DNA of 64,000 nucleotides from Bradyrhizobium huanghuaihaiense (lineage in GTDB: Bacteria; Pseudomonadota; Alphaproteobacteria; Rhizobiales; Xanthobacteraceae). The position numbers and the translations under genes are program-made. Below, in pieces: positions 1 through 7,737 of the stretch. The notes beneath the pieces are model-generated. The model did no database searches and had not been told where the DNA came from. It saw nothing but the letters and a program-made list of their open reading frames with translations. The stretch's first letter is position 1, and the number at the start of each line of letters is the position of its first letter. Location: positions 62,001-126,000 of the forward strand of contig NZ_VLLA01000010.1 in NCBI RefSeq assembly GCF_007830635.1, in the 5' to 3' direction.

Positions 1-223
1 GGAACCCAGGTGCCGCACCTGTGCCCGAGCACTGCGTCATGCCGCGGAATTTTTCCAGCGCCTGCACGCAAGTGAGAGTCGTCTGTAAGGTCTCCGTCAG
101 GTGACTGGCATCCGGCGCTCAACATATCCGCGTCGCGATTACGACTTTCGTATTGACGCGTTTTGCATTCGGGCGGAGTGTTGCCGTCGCAGCGTCAAAA
201 GGCGCGCATATTGGGAGGAACGG

Positions 224-1888
224 ATGAAACGCTTTGCGATGGCCGCGGGCCTCGTCATGCTTGCATCGACGTGTGCGTACGCACAGACCACCGAGCAGCT
301 GGTCAAGGGCGCGACCGATACATCGAACGTTCTCAACTATGGGATGGGCTACAATCTGCAGCGCTTCTCGACGCTGAACCAGATCAACAAGGACACCGTC
401 AAGAACCTCGTCCCGGTCTGGAACTACTCCTTCAATGACGATCGCAGCGAGGAATCGCAGCCGCTGGTGTACCAGGGCGTGATCTACGTGACCTCCCACA
501 ACGCGACCATGGCGGTCGATGCCAAGACCGGCAAGCAGATCTGGAAATCCAAGATCGAATATCCCGCCGAGACGCCGCGTATCGTCTGCTGCGGCATCAT
601 CAATCGCGGCGCGGCGCTCTACGACGGCAAGGTGTTCCGAACCACGTTGGATGCCAACGTGATCGCGCTCGACGCCAAGGACGGCAAGGAGCTGTGGCGG
701 CAGAAGGCGGCCGACATCAAGGAAGGCTATTCGATGACGGTGGCGCCGCTGGTCGCCGACGGTGTCGTCATCACCGGCATCTCCGGCGCCGAGTTCGGCA
801 CCCGCGGCTTCATCGACGGCTGGGATCCGGCGACGGGCAAGCATCTCTGGCGTACCCATTCGATTCCCTCGCCGGACGAGCCCGGCGGCGACACCTGGAA
901 GGGCGACACCTGGAAGCTCGGCGGCGGCTCGACCTGGATCACCGGGTCCTACGATCCCGAGCTGAACACGGTGTATTGGGGCATCGGCAATCCCGGCCCG
1001 TTCAATTCGGCGGTTCGCCCCGGCGACAATCTCTATACCTGCTCCGTGCTGGCGATGGATCCCAAGACCGGCAAGATCAAGTGGCATTACCAGTTCTCGC
1101 CGAACAATCCGTTCGACTATGACTCGGTGGCCGAGATGGTGCTCGCCGACATGAACGTGGAGGGCAAGCCGACCAAGGTGCTGATGGACGCCAACCGCAA
1201 CGGCTTCTTCTACGTGCTCGACCGCACCAATGGAAAGCTGCTCGCGGCCAACCCCTACGTAAAGGTCAACTGGGCGACCGGCATCGACATGAAGACGGGC
1301 CGTCCGATCGAGACCGATGTCAGCAAGGACGCGCGCGAAGGCAAGAAAGTGACGGTCTATCCGTCGATCCTCGGTGGCAAGAACTGGGAGCCGATGTCGT
1401 TCAACCCGCAGACCGGCCTCGCCTACGCCAACACCCTCGCCTTCGGCGGCAGGTACAAGACCGAGCCCGTTACCTTCAAGCAGGGTGAATGGTATCTCGG
1501 CATGGACCTCACCGACCTCTGGGAATGGGGTGACGGCGCGCGCGGTCATCTGAAGGCGATCGATCCCATGACCGGCAAGGCCAAGTGGGAAGCTCCCGCC
1601 GACATTCCGCGCTTCTCCGGCGTGCTGTCGACCGCGGGCGGCGTCGTCTTCACCGGCGCGCTGACCGGCGAGTTCGAAGCCTTCGATGCCGACACCGGCA
1701 AGAAGCTCTGGCAGTTCCAGACCGGCTCGGGCATCGAGGGACAACCGGTGACCTGGCAGCAGGACGGCGTGCAGTATGTCGCGGTCACGAGCGGCTATGG
1801 CGGCGTCTACTCGCTGTTCTCCGGCGACGAGCGGCTTGCCAAGGTGCCGCCCGGCGGCTCGCTGTGGGTTTTTGCGGTCAAGCAGTAA
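224..1888 (+). CDS. PQQ-dependent alcohol dehydrogenase, xoxF-like, first gene of an xoxFGJ-type operon
   Basis: Periplasmic quinoprotein alcohol dehydrogenase of the methanol/ethanol family, 554 residues, eight-bladed propeller type. The start at 224 is set by GGGAGGA at 213-219 and gives a clean signal peptide (residues 1-21, MKRF...AYAQ). Cys122-Cys123 (VCCGIINRG) is the vicinal disulfide pair near PQQ. The catalytic Asp is Asp298 in FDYDSVAEM, and Asp300 two residues on is the extra Asp that coordinates lanthanides in XoxF/ExaF enzymes. Several W-docking-like repeats (AKTGKQIW, AKDGKELW, DTGKKLW) are present. A small cytochrome c and a periplasmic binding protein follow directly, as in xoxF-xoxG-xoxJ. 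It is shorter than the XoxF5 at 7738 and clearly a different clade, so the substrate may be an alcohol or aldehyde other than methanol. Family call is firm; substrate is inferred. Confidence 0.93.
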   Translation: MKRFAMAAGLVMLASTCAYAQTTEQLVKGATDTSNVLNYGMGYNLQRFSTLNQINKDTVKNLVPVWNYSFNDDRSEESQPLVYQGVIYVTSHNATMAVDAKTGKQIWKSKIEYPAETPRIVCCGIINRGAALYDGKVFRTTLDANVIALDAKDGKELWRQKAADIKEGYSMTVAPLVADGVVITGISGAEFGTRGFIDGWDPATGKHLWRTHSIPSPDEPGGDTWKGDTWKLGGGSTWITGSYDPELNTVYWGIGNPGPFNSAVRPGDNLYTCSVLAMDPKTGKIKWHYQFSPNNPFDYDSVAEMVLADMNVEGKPTKVLMDANRNGFFYVLDRTNGKLLAANPYVKVNWATGIDMKTGRPIETDVSKDAREGKKVTVYPSILGGKNWEPMSFNPQTGLAYANTLAFGGRYKTEPVTFKQGEWYLGMDLTDLWEWGDGARGHLKAIDPMTGKAKWEAPADIPRFSGVLSTAGGVVFTGALTGEFEAFDADTGKKLWQFQTGSGIEGQPVTWQQDGVQYVAVTSGYGGVYSLFSGDERLAKVPPGGSLWVFAVKQ

Positions 1889-1898
1889 CCACGGCACG

Positions 1899-2255
1899 AT
1901 GCTGAAAGACGTAGCCCAGAAGACGGTGGCGACGATCGCCACCGTCGCGGTGCTGACGGTCGCGCTTGCGGCGACCGTCCGCGCCGCGGATGACGCAACC
2001 GGCAATCCCACCCAAATGCAGATCGACCACGGCAAGTCGACCTATGCTTCGAAATGCTCGCACTGCCACGGCCCGAACATGATGAACTCCGGCACCATCA
2101 CGCCGGATTTGCGCGCCTTTCCCGACGACAAGACGCGCTTCGTCACCACCGTGAAGAACGGCAAGAACAACAAGATGCCGCCCTGGGGCGATATCCTGAA
2201 CGACGACGAGATCGGTGATCTCTGGGCCTTCGTCTCGAGTCGGAGGAAGCCATGA
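1899..2255 (+). CDS. small c-type cytochrome (electron acceptor of the upstream PQQ dehydrogenase)
   Basis: Class I cytochrome c, 118 residues. The start is the ATG 10 nt after the upstream stop codon; longer readings run back into the dehydrogenase. Residues 1-29 form an Ala/Val-rich signal peptide. The heme site is Cys53-Ser-His-Cys56-His57 and the likely axial Met is Met93 in KMPPWG. Its place between a PQQ dehydrogenase and a binding protein makes it the XoxG/MxaG-position cytochrome, taking electrons from reduced PQQ. It is shorter than the XoxG at 9628 (173 residues) and differs in sequence, so each dehydrogenase appears to have its own cytochrome. Confidence 0.92.
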   Translation: MLKDVAQKTVATIATVAVLTVALAATVRAADDATGNPTQMQIDHGKSTYASKCSHCHGPNMMNSGTITPDLRAFPDDKTRFVTTVKNGKNNKMPPWGDILNDDEIGDLWAFVSSRRKP

Positions 2256-3175
2256 GACGCTGGCTCGCGGTGTGGAGCGTTGCTGCGATGCTCGCGGCGG
2301 CCACCGCGCATGCGGCCGATGATCCGCTGAAAATCTGTCTCGACGAGGACCGGCCGCCGCTCTCGGTGCATCACAAGGGCAAGCCGGACGCCGGCTTCGA
2401 CATGCTGCTGGCGCAGGCGATTGCGGAGCGGATGGGACGGCCGCTGAAGATCCAGTGGTTCGAAAGCAAGCTGGACGAGGATTCCAGCCCGCAGCTCGAG
2501 GCCAATGCACTGCTCTCAGACGGGCGCTGCGCGCTGGTCGGCGGCTACGCGCTGACGACGGATTCCCTCGTCAAGCCCGGCATGAAGACGGCGCGCCTGC
2601 CGGACTTCACTGGCGCCACCCGCGATGACCGGCGCCGCCGCGTCGCGCTCGGCGTGCTCACGCCGAGCCGGCCTTACGTCTATTCGCCCATGACGGTGGT
2701 GCTCGGGCCGAAGGCGCAGGGGCGCAAGATCGCCGACATCGGCGATCTCGCCGGCCTCCGCCTCGTGATCGAGAGCGGCTCGCTCGGCGATGCCATCCTG
2801 ATGACCTTCGACAAGGGACGCCTGATCGACAGCATCACGCATCTCGTCCCCGGCCGCGGCGACCTGCTCGGCGCGCTCAACCGCGGCGACCATGACGCGA
2901 CGTTGATCGACCTCGGTCGCTTCGACGCCTATCGCGCCGCGCATCCCGATACGGCGATCACCGCGTCCGGCTACTACTACCCGATCGGCGCCAATCGCGG
3001 CTATGTCGGGCTCGCCGGCGAGCCCGCGCTGATCGAGGCGGTCAACAAGGCGCTGACGGAGCTTGCCGCGGAAGACAAGATCGCAGAGTTCGGCAAGCAG
3101 GCCGGCCTGACCTATCTGCCGCCGCGCGAGCCGGCGATCCTGGGTGATGTCTGGATGAAGATCATTCAGCGGTGA
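2252..3175 (+). CDS. periplasmic solute-binding protein, XoxJ/MxaJ-position
   Basis: Extracellular solute-binding protein (SBP_bac_3-like), 307 residues, with signal peptide MRRWLAVWSV...AHAADD. The ATG overlaps the cytochrome stop codon by 4 nt (ATGA), so translation is coupled. It starts LKICLDEDRPPLS and carries GFDMLLAQAIAERMGRPLKI, the usual fold opening of this family, and has no ABC permease or ATPase beside it. Proteins in this position (MxaJ/XoxJ) are thought to help activate the PQQ dehydrogenase rather than to transport a solute. That role here is inferred from position only. It is the only XoxJ-like protein in the window and could also serve XoxF5 at 7738. Confidence 0.8.
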   Translation: MRRWLAVWSVAAMLAAATAHAADDPLKICLDEDRPPLSVHHKGKPDAGFDMLLAQAIAERMGRPLKIQWFESKLDEDSSPQLEANALLSDGRCALVGGYALTTDSLVKPGMKTARLPDFTGATRDDRRRRVALGVLTPSRPYVYSPMTVVLGPKAQGRKIADIGDLAGLRLVIESGSLGDAILMTFDKGRLIDSITHLVPGRGDLLGALNRGDHDATLIDLGRFDAYRAAHPDTAITASGYYYPIGANRGYVGLAGEPALIEAVNKALTELAAEDKIAEFGKQAGLTYLPPREPAILGDVWMKIIQR

Positions 3176-3179
3176 GAGC

Positions 3180-3321
3180 TCTCGTGTCCCGGACGCGCTG
3201 CAACGCGCAAGCGTTGCTGCGCAGAGCCGGGACCCAGCAAGCTACGCAATTCGCTGCTGCGTAGGCCCCGGCTCTGCAGCGCACCGTCGGAGAGACGCTG
3301 CGCTGCGTCCGGGGCACGAGA
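3180..3321. repeat. dispersed palindromic repeat, family A, copy 1
   Basis: Begins TCTCGTGTCCCGGACGC and ends with a near-perfect reverse complement GCGTCCGGGGCACGAGA, with internal inverted segments (GCAGAGCCGGGACCCAG / CCCCGGCTCTGC). A second copy lies at 48920-49089. It starts 4 nt after the stop codon of the binding-protein gene and may act as its terminator. Confidence 0.85.
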
Positions 3322-3351
3322 CCTGCGTTTTGCGCACGACTATTTCCGCAT

Positions 3352-3432
3352 CGTCATTGCGAGCGAAGCGAAGCAATCCAGAGTCCGTTCGCGGAAAGAT
3401 CCTGGATTGCTTCGCTGCGCTCGCAATGACGG
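3352..3432. repeat. dispersed palindromic repeat, family B, copy 1
   Basis: CGTCATTGCGAGCG...AAGCAATCCAG at the left is matched by CTGGATTGCTTCGCTGCGCT...CAATGACGG at the right, making a long imperfect hairpin. The same element is found at 49119-49199, again directly after a family A copy and in the same orientation. Confidence 0.85.
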
Positions 3433-3529
3433 CGCGTGGAGCCCGACATCGACTCGCCTAGCCCCGCCCTGAACGGCTATAATGTTCGCAATTCATTCGC
3501 CCTTTGTGTGCCCCGTGAATTCCCCCACC

Positions 3530-4540
3530 ATGCCGCCTGCCGCCGACCTGCGCGACGTCCTCTCCCGCGAAATCAAGACCCGCGAGCTCTCTCGCGCGCT
3601 GATCGTCGTCGGCCCGATGGTCGCGGCCTATTTCATCGCGCGCGAGACGGCGCTGCTCAATCTCGCCCTGGTCGCGGTCTCGCTGCTCATTCCCGCGCTC
3701 AGGCTGCACCTGCCGCCCAAAGTGATCGCGTGGCACTACCTTGCCATTCTCGTCACCTTTTCCGCGCTCTTTCTCGCTGCTCCGATCAAGCCGTTGTTCG
3801 CGGTGCTGACGGCGCTCGCCGGCTTCCTGGCGGTGGCGGGGACGCGCTATGGCGAGCATTTCCGCACCCTCGGCAATTGGGTGTTCATTCCCGCCGTCTA
3901 TCTCGCCTGTGAAGTGCGGGAGGGTGTCAGCGCGTCCGAGGCGCTGCGCCATGCCGGCGTGATCATCGTCTCCTCTCCGATCGCGCTGGCGCTGGTCTGC
4001 GCCATCCAGATTTACGACCGGCGCCGGCGCGACGGTGCCGCTTCGACCTCGTTCGGGTCGCCAGCGGACGCGTGGTTTCTGCCCGCGCTCGCAACCGCCA
4101 TGGCGGTGTTCGCTGCGGCCGCGCTGGTCGAGATGCTCGACCTTGCGCAGGGGCAATGGGTGATGTGGTCGGCCGCAAGCGTCGTCGTCGGCGACCTCGC
4201 CGCCTCCACCGGCAAGCTGAAGCAGCGGGCGATCGGCGCCCTCGTCGGCGTGCCGCTGGGCTTCCTCGCCGGCATGGCGCTGCCGCAGAGCCGGGTCGGC
4301 TATGCGGTCGCTGTGCTCGCGGCCACCCTCACGCTGATCTCGTTCTCCCGCTACATCGTCGGCTTCGGCCTGCGCTGCTTCTTCATTGCGCTGGCTGCGT
4401 CTTTTGCCGGCGGCGCGAGCGGCATCGCCGAGGAGCGCATCGTCAACGTCCTGATCGGCGGCACCTTCGGCCTGATTGCAGTGGCGCTGACCGAAATCGT
4501 CTGGCTGCGGGTCGTACGAAAGGTGCGACCGTCCGGGTGA
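3530..4540 (+). CDS. FUSC-family-like integral membrane protein
   Basis: Integral membrane protein of about 336 residues with roughly nine to ten hydrophobic segments. The C-terminal half (WVMWSAASVVVGD, then KLKQRAIGALVGVPLGFLAG) matches the membrane module of the FUSC / aromatic-acid exporter group, where a conserved Trp and an R-GA-VG-P-G pattern mark the start of the second helical bundle. The long soluble domains of AaeB-type exporters are missing, so this is the short membrane-only form. The start is uncertain: ATG 3530 is used because the residues before it look non-native, but GTG 3515 and ATG 3482 are in frame. The exported substrate is unknown, and no fusion partner (membrane fusion protein) is nearby. 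Confidence 0.7.
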   Translation: MPPAADLRDVLSREIKTRELSRALIVVGPMVAAYFIARETALLNLALVAVSLLIPALRLHLPPKVIAWHYLAILVTFSALFLAAPIKPLFAVLTALAGFLAVAGTRYGEHFRTLGNWVFIPAVYLACEVREGVSASEALRHAGVIIVSSPIALALVCAIQIYDRRRRDGAASTSFGSPADAWFLPALATAMAVFAAAALVEMLDLAQGQWVMWSAASVVVGDLAASTGKLKQRAIGALVGVPLGFLAGMALPQSRVGYAVAVLAATLTLISFSRYIVGFGLRCFFIALAASFAGGASGIAEERIVNVLIGGTFGLIAVALTEIVWLRVVRKVRPSG

Positions 4541-4648
4541 CGCGCAAATGAGCAGCGCCGCTCTCTCGAATGCGCCAATCTGTCTCGCCCACCGGCCATG
4601 CCGGCGCCAGCCCGATGCAGTACCTTCGGCAAAAACCGGGAGAGAATC

Positions 4649-5650
4649 ATGTCCGCCAAACTCGATCGCCGTCACTTTGTCGCCGCCGGCAGCGCCGCAC
4701 TCGCGATGCCCTTTGTCTCGCGCAGCGCCTCGGCACAGGGCACATCGCAAGGCACCTGGCCGTCGCGGCAGATCCGCATGATTTGCAGCTATCCCGCCGG
4801 CGGGCAGACCGACCTGCTCGCACGCGCCTATGGCGAATTCATCTCCAAGCAGACCGGCAAGACCGTCGTCGTCGAGAACAAGCCCGGCGCCTCCGGGGCG
4901 ATCGGCACCGCTGAGGTCGCCCGCGCGGAGCCCGACGGCCACACCATCCTGTGCTCGATCTCGACCACCTACATCATGAACCGGGTGGTGATGAAGAACC
5001 CGGGCTACGACATGGACAAGGATCTGACGCTGGTCAGCATCATTCCGGGCGCCGGCCTATTGCTGGTGGCGAACCCGAAAACCGGCGTCAAGACGCTGGA
5101 GGATTTCGTCGCCTTCGCGCGCAAGAGCGGCAAGGTGAATTTCGGCACCTACAGCGCGGGCTCGGCCCCGCACATGACGATCAACGAGCTCAACAAGCAG
5201 TACGGCCTCACCATCGAGCCGGTGCACTATCGCGGCGAGGCGCCGATGTGGACGGGCATGCTTGAGGGCACGCTCGATGCCGCCATGGGCAGCTACACGG
5301 CCGCGCAGTCGGTTCTGCAAAGCGACCGCGGCACCGTGTTCGCGGTGCATTCGAAGAAGGTCGATGCGATCCCGAACGTGAAGACGCTGCCCGAACAGGG
5401 CGCGACCTCAAAGTTCTTCACGGTGAGCGGTTTCTCGGGCTGGGCGGTGCCGAAGGCGACGCCACAGCCGGTGGTTGACCGCCTCGCCGAGCTCTGCGTC
5501 GCCGCCAACAACGATCCGAAGGTGAAGGAGGTTCTCGCGACCTTCGTGCTCGAACCCGCGATCGGCTTCAAGGAGACCAACGAGCTGTATCAGCGCGAGC
5601 TGCCGATCTGGATCGAGAGCGCAAAGTCGCTCGGGCTCGAGCCGGCCTGA
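4649..5650 (+). CDS. Bug-family (TctC-like) periplasmic substrate-binding protein
   Basis: Tripartite tricarboxylate transporter receptor protein, 333 residues. RBS GGGAGAGA lies about 8 nt before ATG 4649. The N-terminus LDRRHFVAAGSAALAMPFV is a twin-arginine signal, cut near ASAQG. Family signatures are WPSRQIRMICSYPAGGQTD near residue 35, VENKPGASGAIGTAEVARAEPDG around 75-100 and VHYRGEAPMWTGMLEGTLDA around 190-210. No TctA/TctB membrane subunits are nearby, as is usual for the many orphan Bug proteins of Bradyrhizobium and Bordetella. The ligand is unknown but is normally a small carboxylate or amide. Confidence 0.92.
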   Translation: MSAKLDRRHFVAAGSAALAMPFVSRSASAQGTSQGTWPSRQIRMICSYPAGGQTDLLARAYGEFISKQTGKTVVVENKPGASGAIGTAEVARAEPDGHTILCSISTTYIMNRVVMKNPGYDMDKDLTLVSIIPGAGLLLVANPKTGVKTLEDFVAFARKSGKVNFGTYSAGSAPHMTINELNKQYGLTIEPVHYRGEAPMWTGMLEGTLDAAMGSYTAAQSVLQSDRGTVFAVHSKKVDAIPNVKTLPEQGATSKFFTVSGFSGWAVPKATPQPVVDRLAELCVAANNDPKVKEVLATFVLEPAIGFKETNELYQRELPIWIESAKSLGLEPA

Positions 5651-5662
5651 ACCTTGGGCAAG

Positions 5663-5688
5663 GCGCAGCGGAAAAGCGTCCGCTGCGC
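5663..5688 (+). terminator. perfect hairpin after the Bug gene
   Basis: GCGCAGCGGA (5663-5672), loop AAAGCG, TCCGCTGCGC (5679-5688): a perfect 10-bp GC-rich stem 12 nt after the stop codon. No T-run follows, so termination is plausible but not certain. Confidence 0.55.
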
Positions 5689-5789
5689 GGCCCGGCGTCC
5701 GACCAAAGCCTAGTGTTGGAAACGCATTTTCACGCTATGATTGTGCCGTTGCCGTGGGCCGCATGGGGCGGACAAGAAGGGCCGATCGC

Positions 5790-6215
5790 ATGACACCGGA
5801 TGCAGTCGCCGTCGCCGTTATGGTCATCCTGCTCTTTCCGATGGGCTATTTCACGCTGGCATCGCCCGCCTTCCTGCTGGTGAAGCTCGATATCCAGCCC
5901 GTCGCGCAGTTGCTGCGCGGAATGTTCAACGCCCATTTCCTGGTGATGCGCGTTGCCGGAATCATCGGAACGGTGATTCTCCTGCTCGACGGCCGCCTGC
6001 TTGCCGCGATGGGCGTCGGCGTGCTCGCGGCCCTGGCGATCTGGGGACGCCGCTGGTTCATGCAACGGATGGACGACCAGCTCAGCGCGAGGGACGCCGG
6101 CGATACCGAGGCTCCGCGTCGGTTGCGCCGGCTGCATTGGAGCGGAATGCTGGGCAACGCGGCGCTGCTCGTCGCTCTCGTGGCCAGCATTCCCTATATT
6201 GCGACGGCTGCGTAA
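5790..6215 (+). CDS. small integral membrane protein of unknown function
   Basis: About 141 residues with four predicted hydrophobic helices (near 5-25, 45-68, 70-92 and 120-140) and a basic/acidic loop RRWFMQRMDDQLSARDAGD between helices 3 and 4. ATG 5790 is chosen because AAGGG lies about 7 nt upstream; an in-frame ATG at 5754 would add 12 residues rich in Arg. I do not recognise the family. It stands alone between an orphan Bug protein and the convergent AraC gene, which gives no functional hint. Confidence 0.6.
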   Translation: MTPDAVAVAVMVILLFPMGYFTLASPAFLLVKLDIQPVAQLLRGMFNAHFLVMRVAGIIGTVILLLDGRLLAAMGVGVLAALAIWGRRWFMQRMDDQLSARDAGDTEAPRRLRRLHWSGMLGNAALLVALVASIPYIATAA

Positions 6216-6254
6216 GCGCGTCGGCCGACGCGCCGGAAGTTCTCCGGCGTGCGC

Positions 6255-7223
6255 CTAATGCTCGCCCGAGGCCGCCGTGCCCTGCTGGGCCTTGTGGATC
6301 GAGGACGGCACCACGCCGAAATACTTCCGGAACACGCGGCTGAAATGCGATGAGCTGGAGAACCCCCAGGAGAACGCCACGTCGGTGATGGTCTTGCCGG
6401 CGTGCGCCTCGAGCTCCTGGCGGCAGTTCTGCAGGCGCGCCTGCCAGATGTAGTCGCTCACCGTGGTGCCGCGCTCGGAGAACAGCATGTGCAGATAGCG
6501 CTTGGAGCAGCCGAGCTCGGCGGAGATCTGATCGATGCAAAGATCCGGATCGCGCAGGTGCTCGCGGATGAAGAACTGGGCGCGCACATACATCGCTTCG
6601 GGCCCGACGCGGTCGAACATCGTGTCGGCTTCGCGCAGCGGCAGCAGCAACAGGTCGATCAGCGAATCGGCGACGCCGACCGCGCTGTTCGCGGACAGTT
6701 TTGCCGCCTCGTCGAAGGTCGCATGGACGAAATCATGGGCGATCCGCCCCGTCCCCGTCTTCGCCGACAATTTGCACGCGGGCATCCGCTGCGAGGGGAA
6801 GCCGCGGTCGCGCAGCAGCGCCTTCGGCACGATCACCACATCGTGACGCGTGAAGGCGGGGCTGATGATCGAATGCGGGCAGGAGACGTCATAGGCGATG
6901 ATGTCGCCCGGATTGATTTCGATGTGGCGGCCTTCCTGCTCGAAATAAGACACCCCGTAGGTCTGGAAGTGAATTTTTATGTACGGGTGTTCATTGGCCT
7001 TGGCGCGCGCCATCGTGTGCGCGATGCGATGCTGGCTGACCTCGATCTGACAGAGCTTCAGGCGCGAGACCGTGGTGTAGTCGATGCGGCCTTCGAGAGA
7101 GGACGCCTCCAGCGGATCGACGTCGAAATACCCGCACAGGCTCGTCAGCCCGTCGATCCAACTCTGGATCTGCCGCTTCGGCGTCATTCCAGTCGTCGAA
7201 AGCGTGTGAATGGTGTCGGACAT
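6255..7223 (-). CDS. AraC-family transcriptional regulator divergent from xoxF
   Basis: About 322 residues. The N-terminal half (HIEINPGDIIAYDVSCPHSI near residue 130) fits the AraC_binding_2 / FeaR-type effector domain. The C-terminal 100 residues hold two helix-turn-helix motifs (CIDQISAELGCSKRYLHMLF and TITDVAFSWGFSSSSHFSRVF). ATG 7223 is preferred; an in-frame GTG at 7235 would add four residues. It is transcribed away from xoxF across a gap of about 500 bp, so it is the best candidate in the window for a regulator of xoxF-xoxG-frmA-gfa. FeaR-type relatives often respond to amines or aldehydes; the effector here is unknown. Confidence 0.88.
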   Translation of the reverse strand: MSDTIHTLSTTGMTPKRQIQSWIDGLTSLCGYFDVDPLEASSLEGRIDYTTVSRLKLCQIEVSQHRIAHTMARAKANEHPYIKIHFQTYGVSYFEQEGRHIEINPGDIIAYDVSCPHSIISPAFTRHDVVIVPKALLRDRGFPSQRMPACKLSAKTGTGRIAHDFVHATFDEAAKLSANSAVGVADSLIDLLLLPLREADTMFDRVGPEAMYVRAQFFIREHLRDPDLCIDQISAELGCSKRYLHMLFSERGTTVSDYIWQARLQNCRQELEAHAGKTITDVAFSWGFSSSSHFSRVFRKYFGVVPSSIHKAQQGTAASGEH

Positions 7224-7737
7224 TAATCCAGCCACTGGTTTGATCCGGAGATTCGACGCGAATCGCGACCAGCGCCACCGGAGCCCTCAGCCGTGATTGC
7301 GTGACGTTTACCTCGAATTTGAGCGGTCTTTTGCAACGAGCGCCATCGTTCCATTGCCACTCTTGAAACTTAATCCTCCGCCTTAGTTGCAGCGCCGTCA
7401 AGGGGAACCTGAGCGTTGAAGGCGGTGCAAAAGGCTTACCGAAGCCGCTGAATTCGCTACTGCAAAATCAAAATCTTCGCCTCCGTGCGCTGTCAAGCAA
7501 ACCGCCTTCTCTCTTGGGCAAGTTTCCCGATGGCGAAGTGGTTAGGGATTGCGGCAGGAACAACAAGAACGGGCCGCTCCTGCACGTGGACCCGTGGCTC
7601 TCATCAGGAGGAGGAAACACCACAGCATCGTTTCTGGTCCCAAAGTGACCGCCCTGCACGAGCAGACGCCGGACGAGAAGCCCGGTGATTGAGCAATGCT
7701 TCGGAAACAATAAACGAGACCAACGGAGGAAATGACT
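7224..7737. promoter_or_regulatory. divergent control region between the AraC gene and xoxF
   Basis: About 510 bp without a convincing gene. A short palindrome GATTCG-ACG-CGAATC lies at 7250-7264, close to the regulator start and placed for autoregulation. An AGGAGGAGG ribosome-binding-like stretch near 7604 is followed by no in-frame start. The true xoxF RBS is GGAGGA at 7725-7730. I could not identify sigma-70 boxes with confidence. Confidence 0.5.

Noticed and set aside
119..2035. Very long open frame on the minus strand opposite the first PQQ dehydrogenase
   Set aside because: Antisense of a well-supported gene. High GC leaves the opposite strand open; its translation is His/Arg/Val-rich noise with no domain.
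3472..3484. CTATAAT just before ATG 3482 as a promoter
   Set aside because: It abuts the ATG, which would leave no leader if 3482 were the start; no -35 at the right distance.
7600..7620. AGGAGGAGG as the RBS of a leader peptide before xoxF
   Set aside because: No ATG, GTG or TTG at suitable distance opens a frame of useful length.
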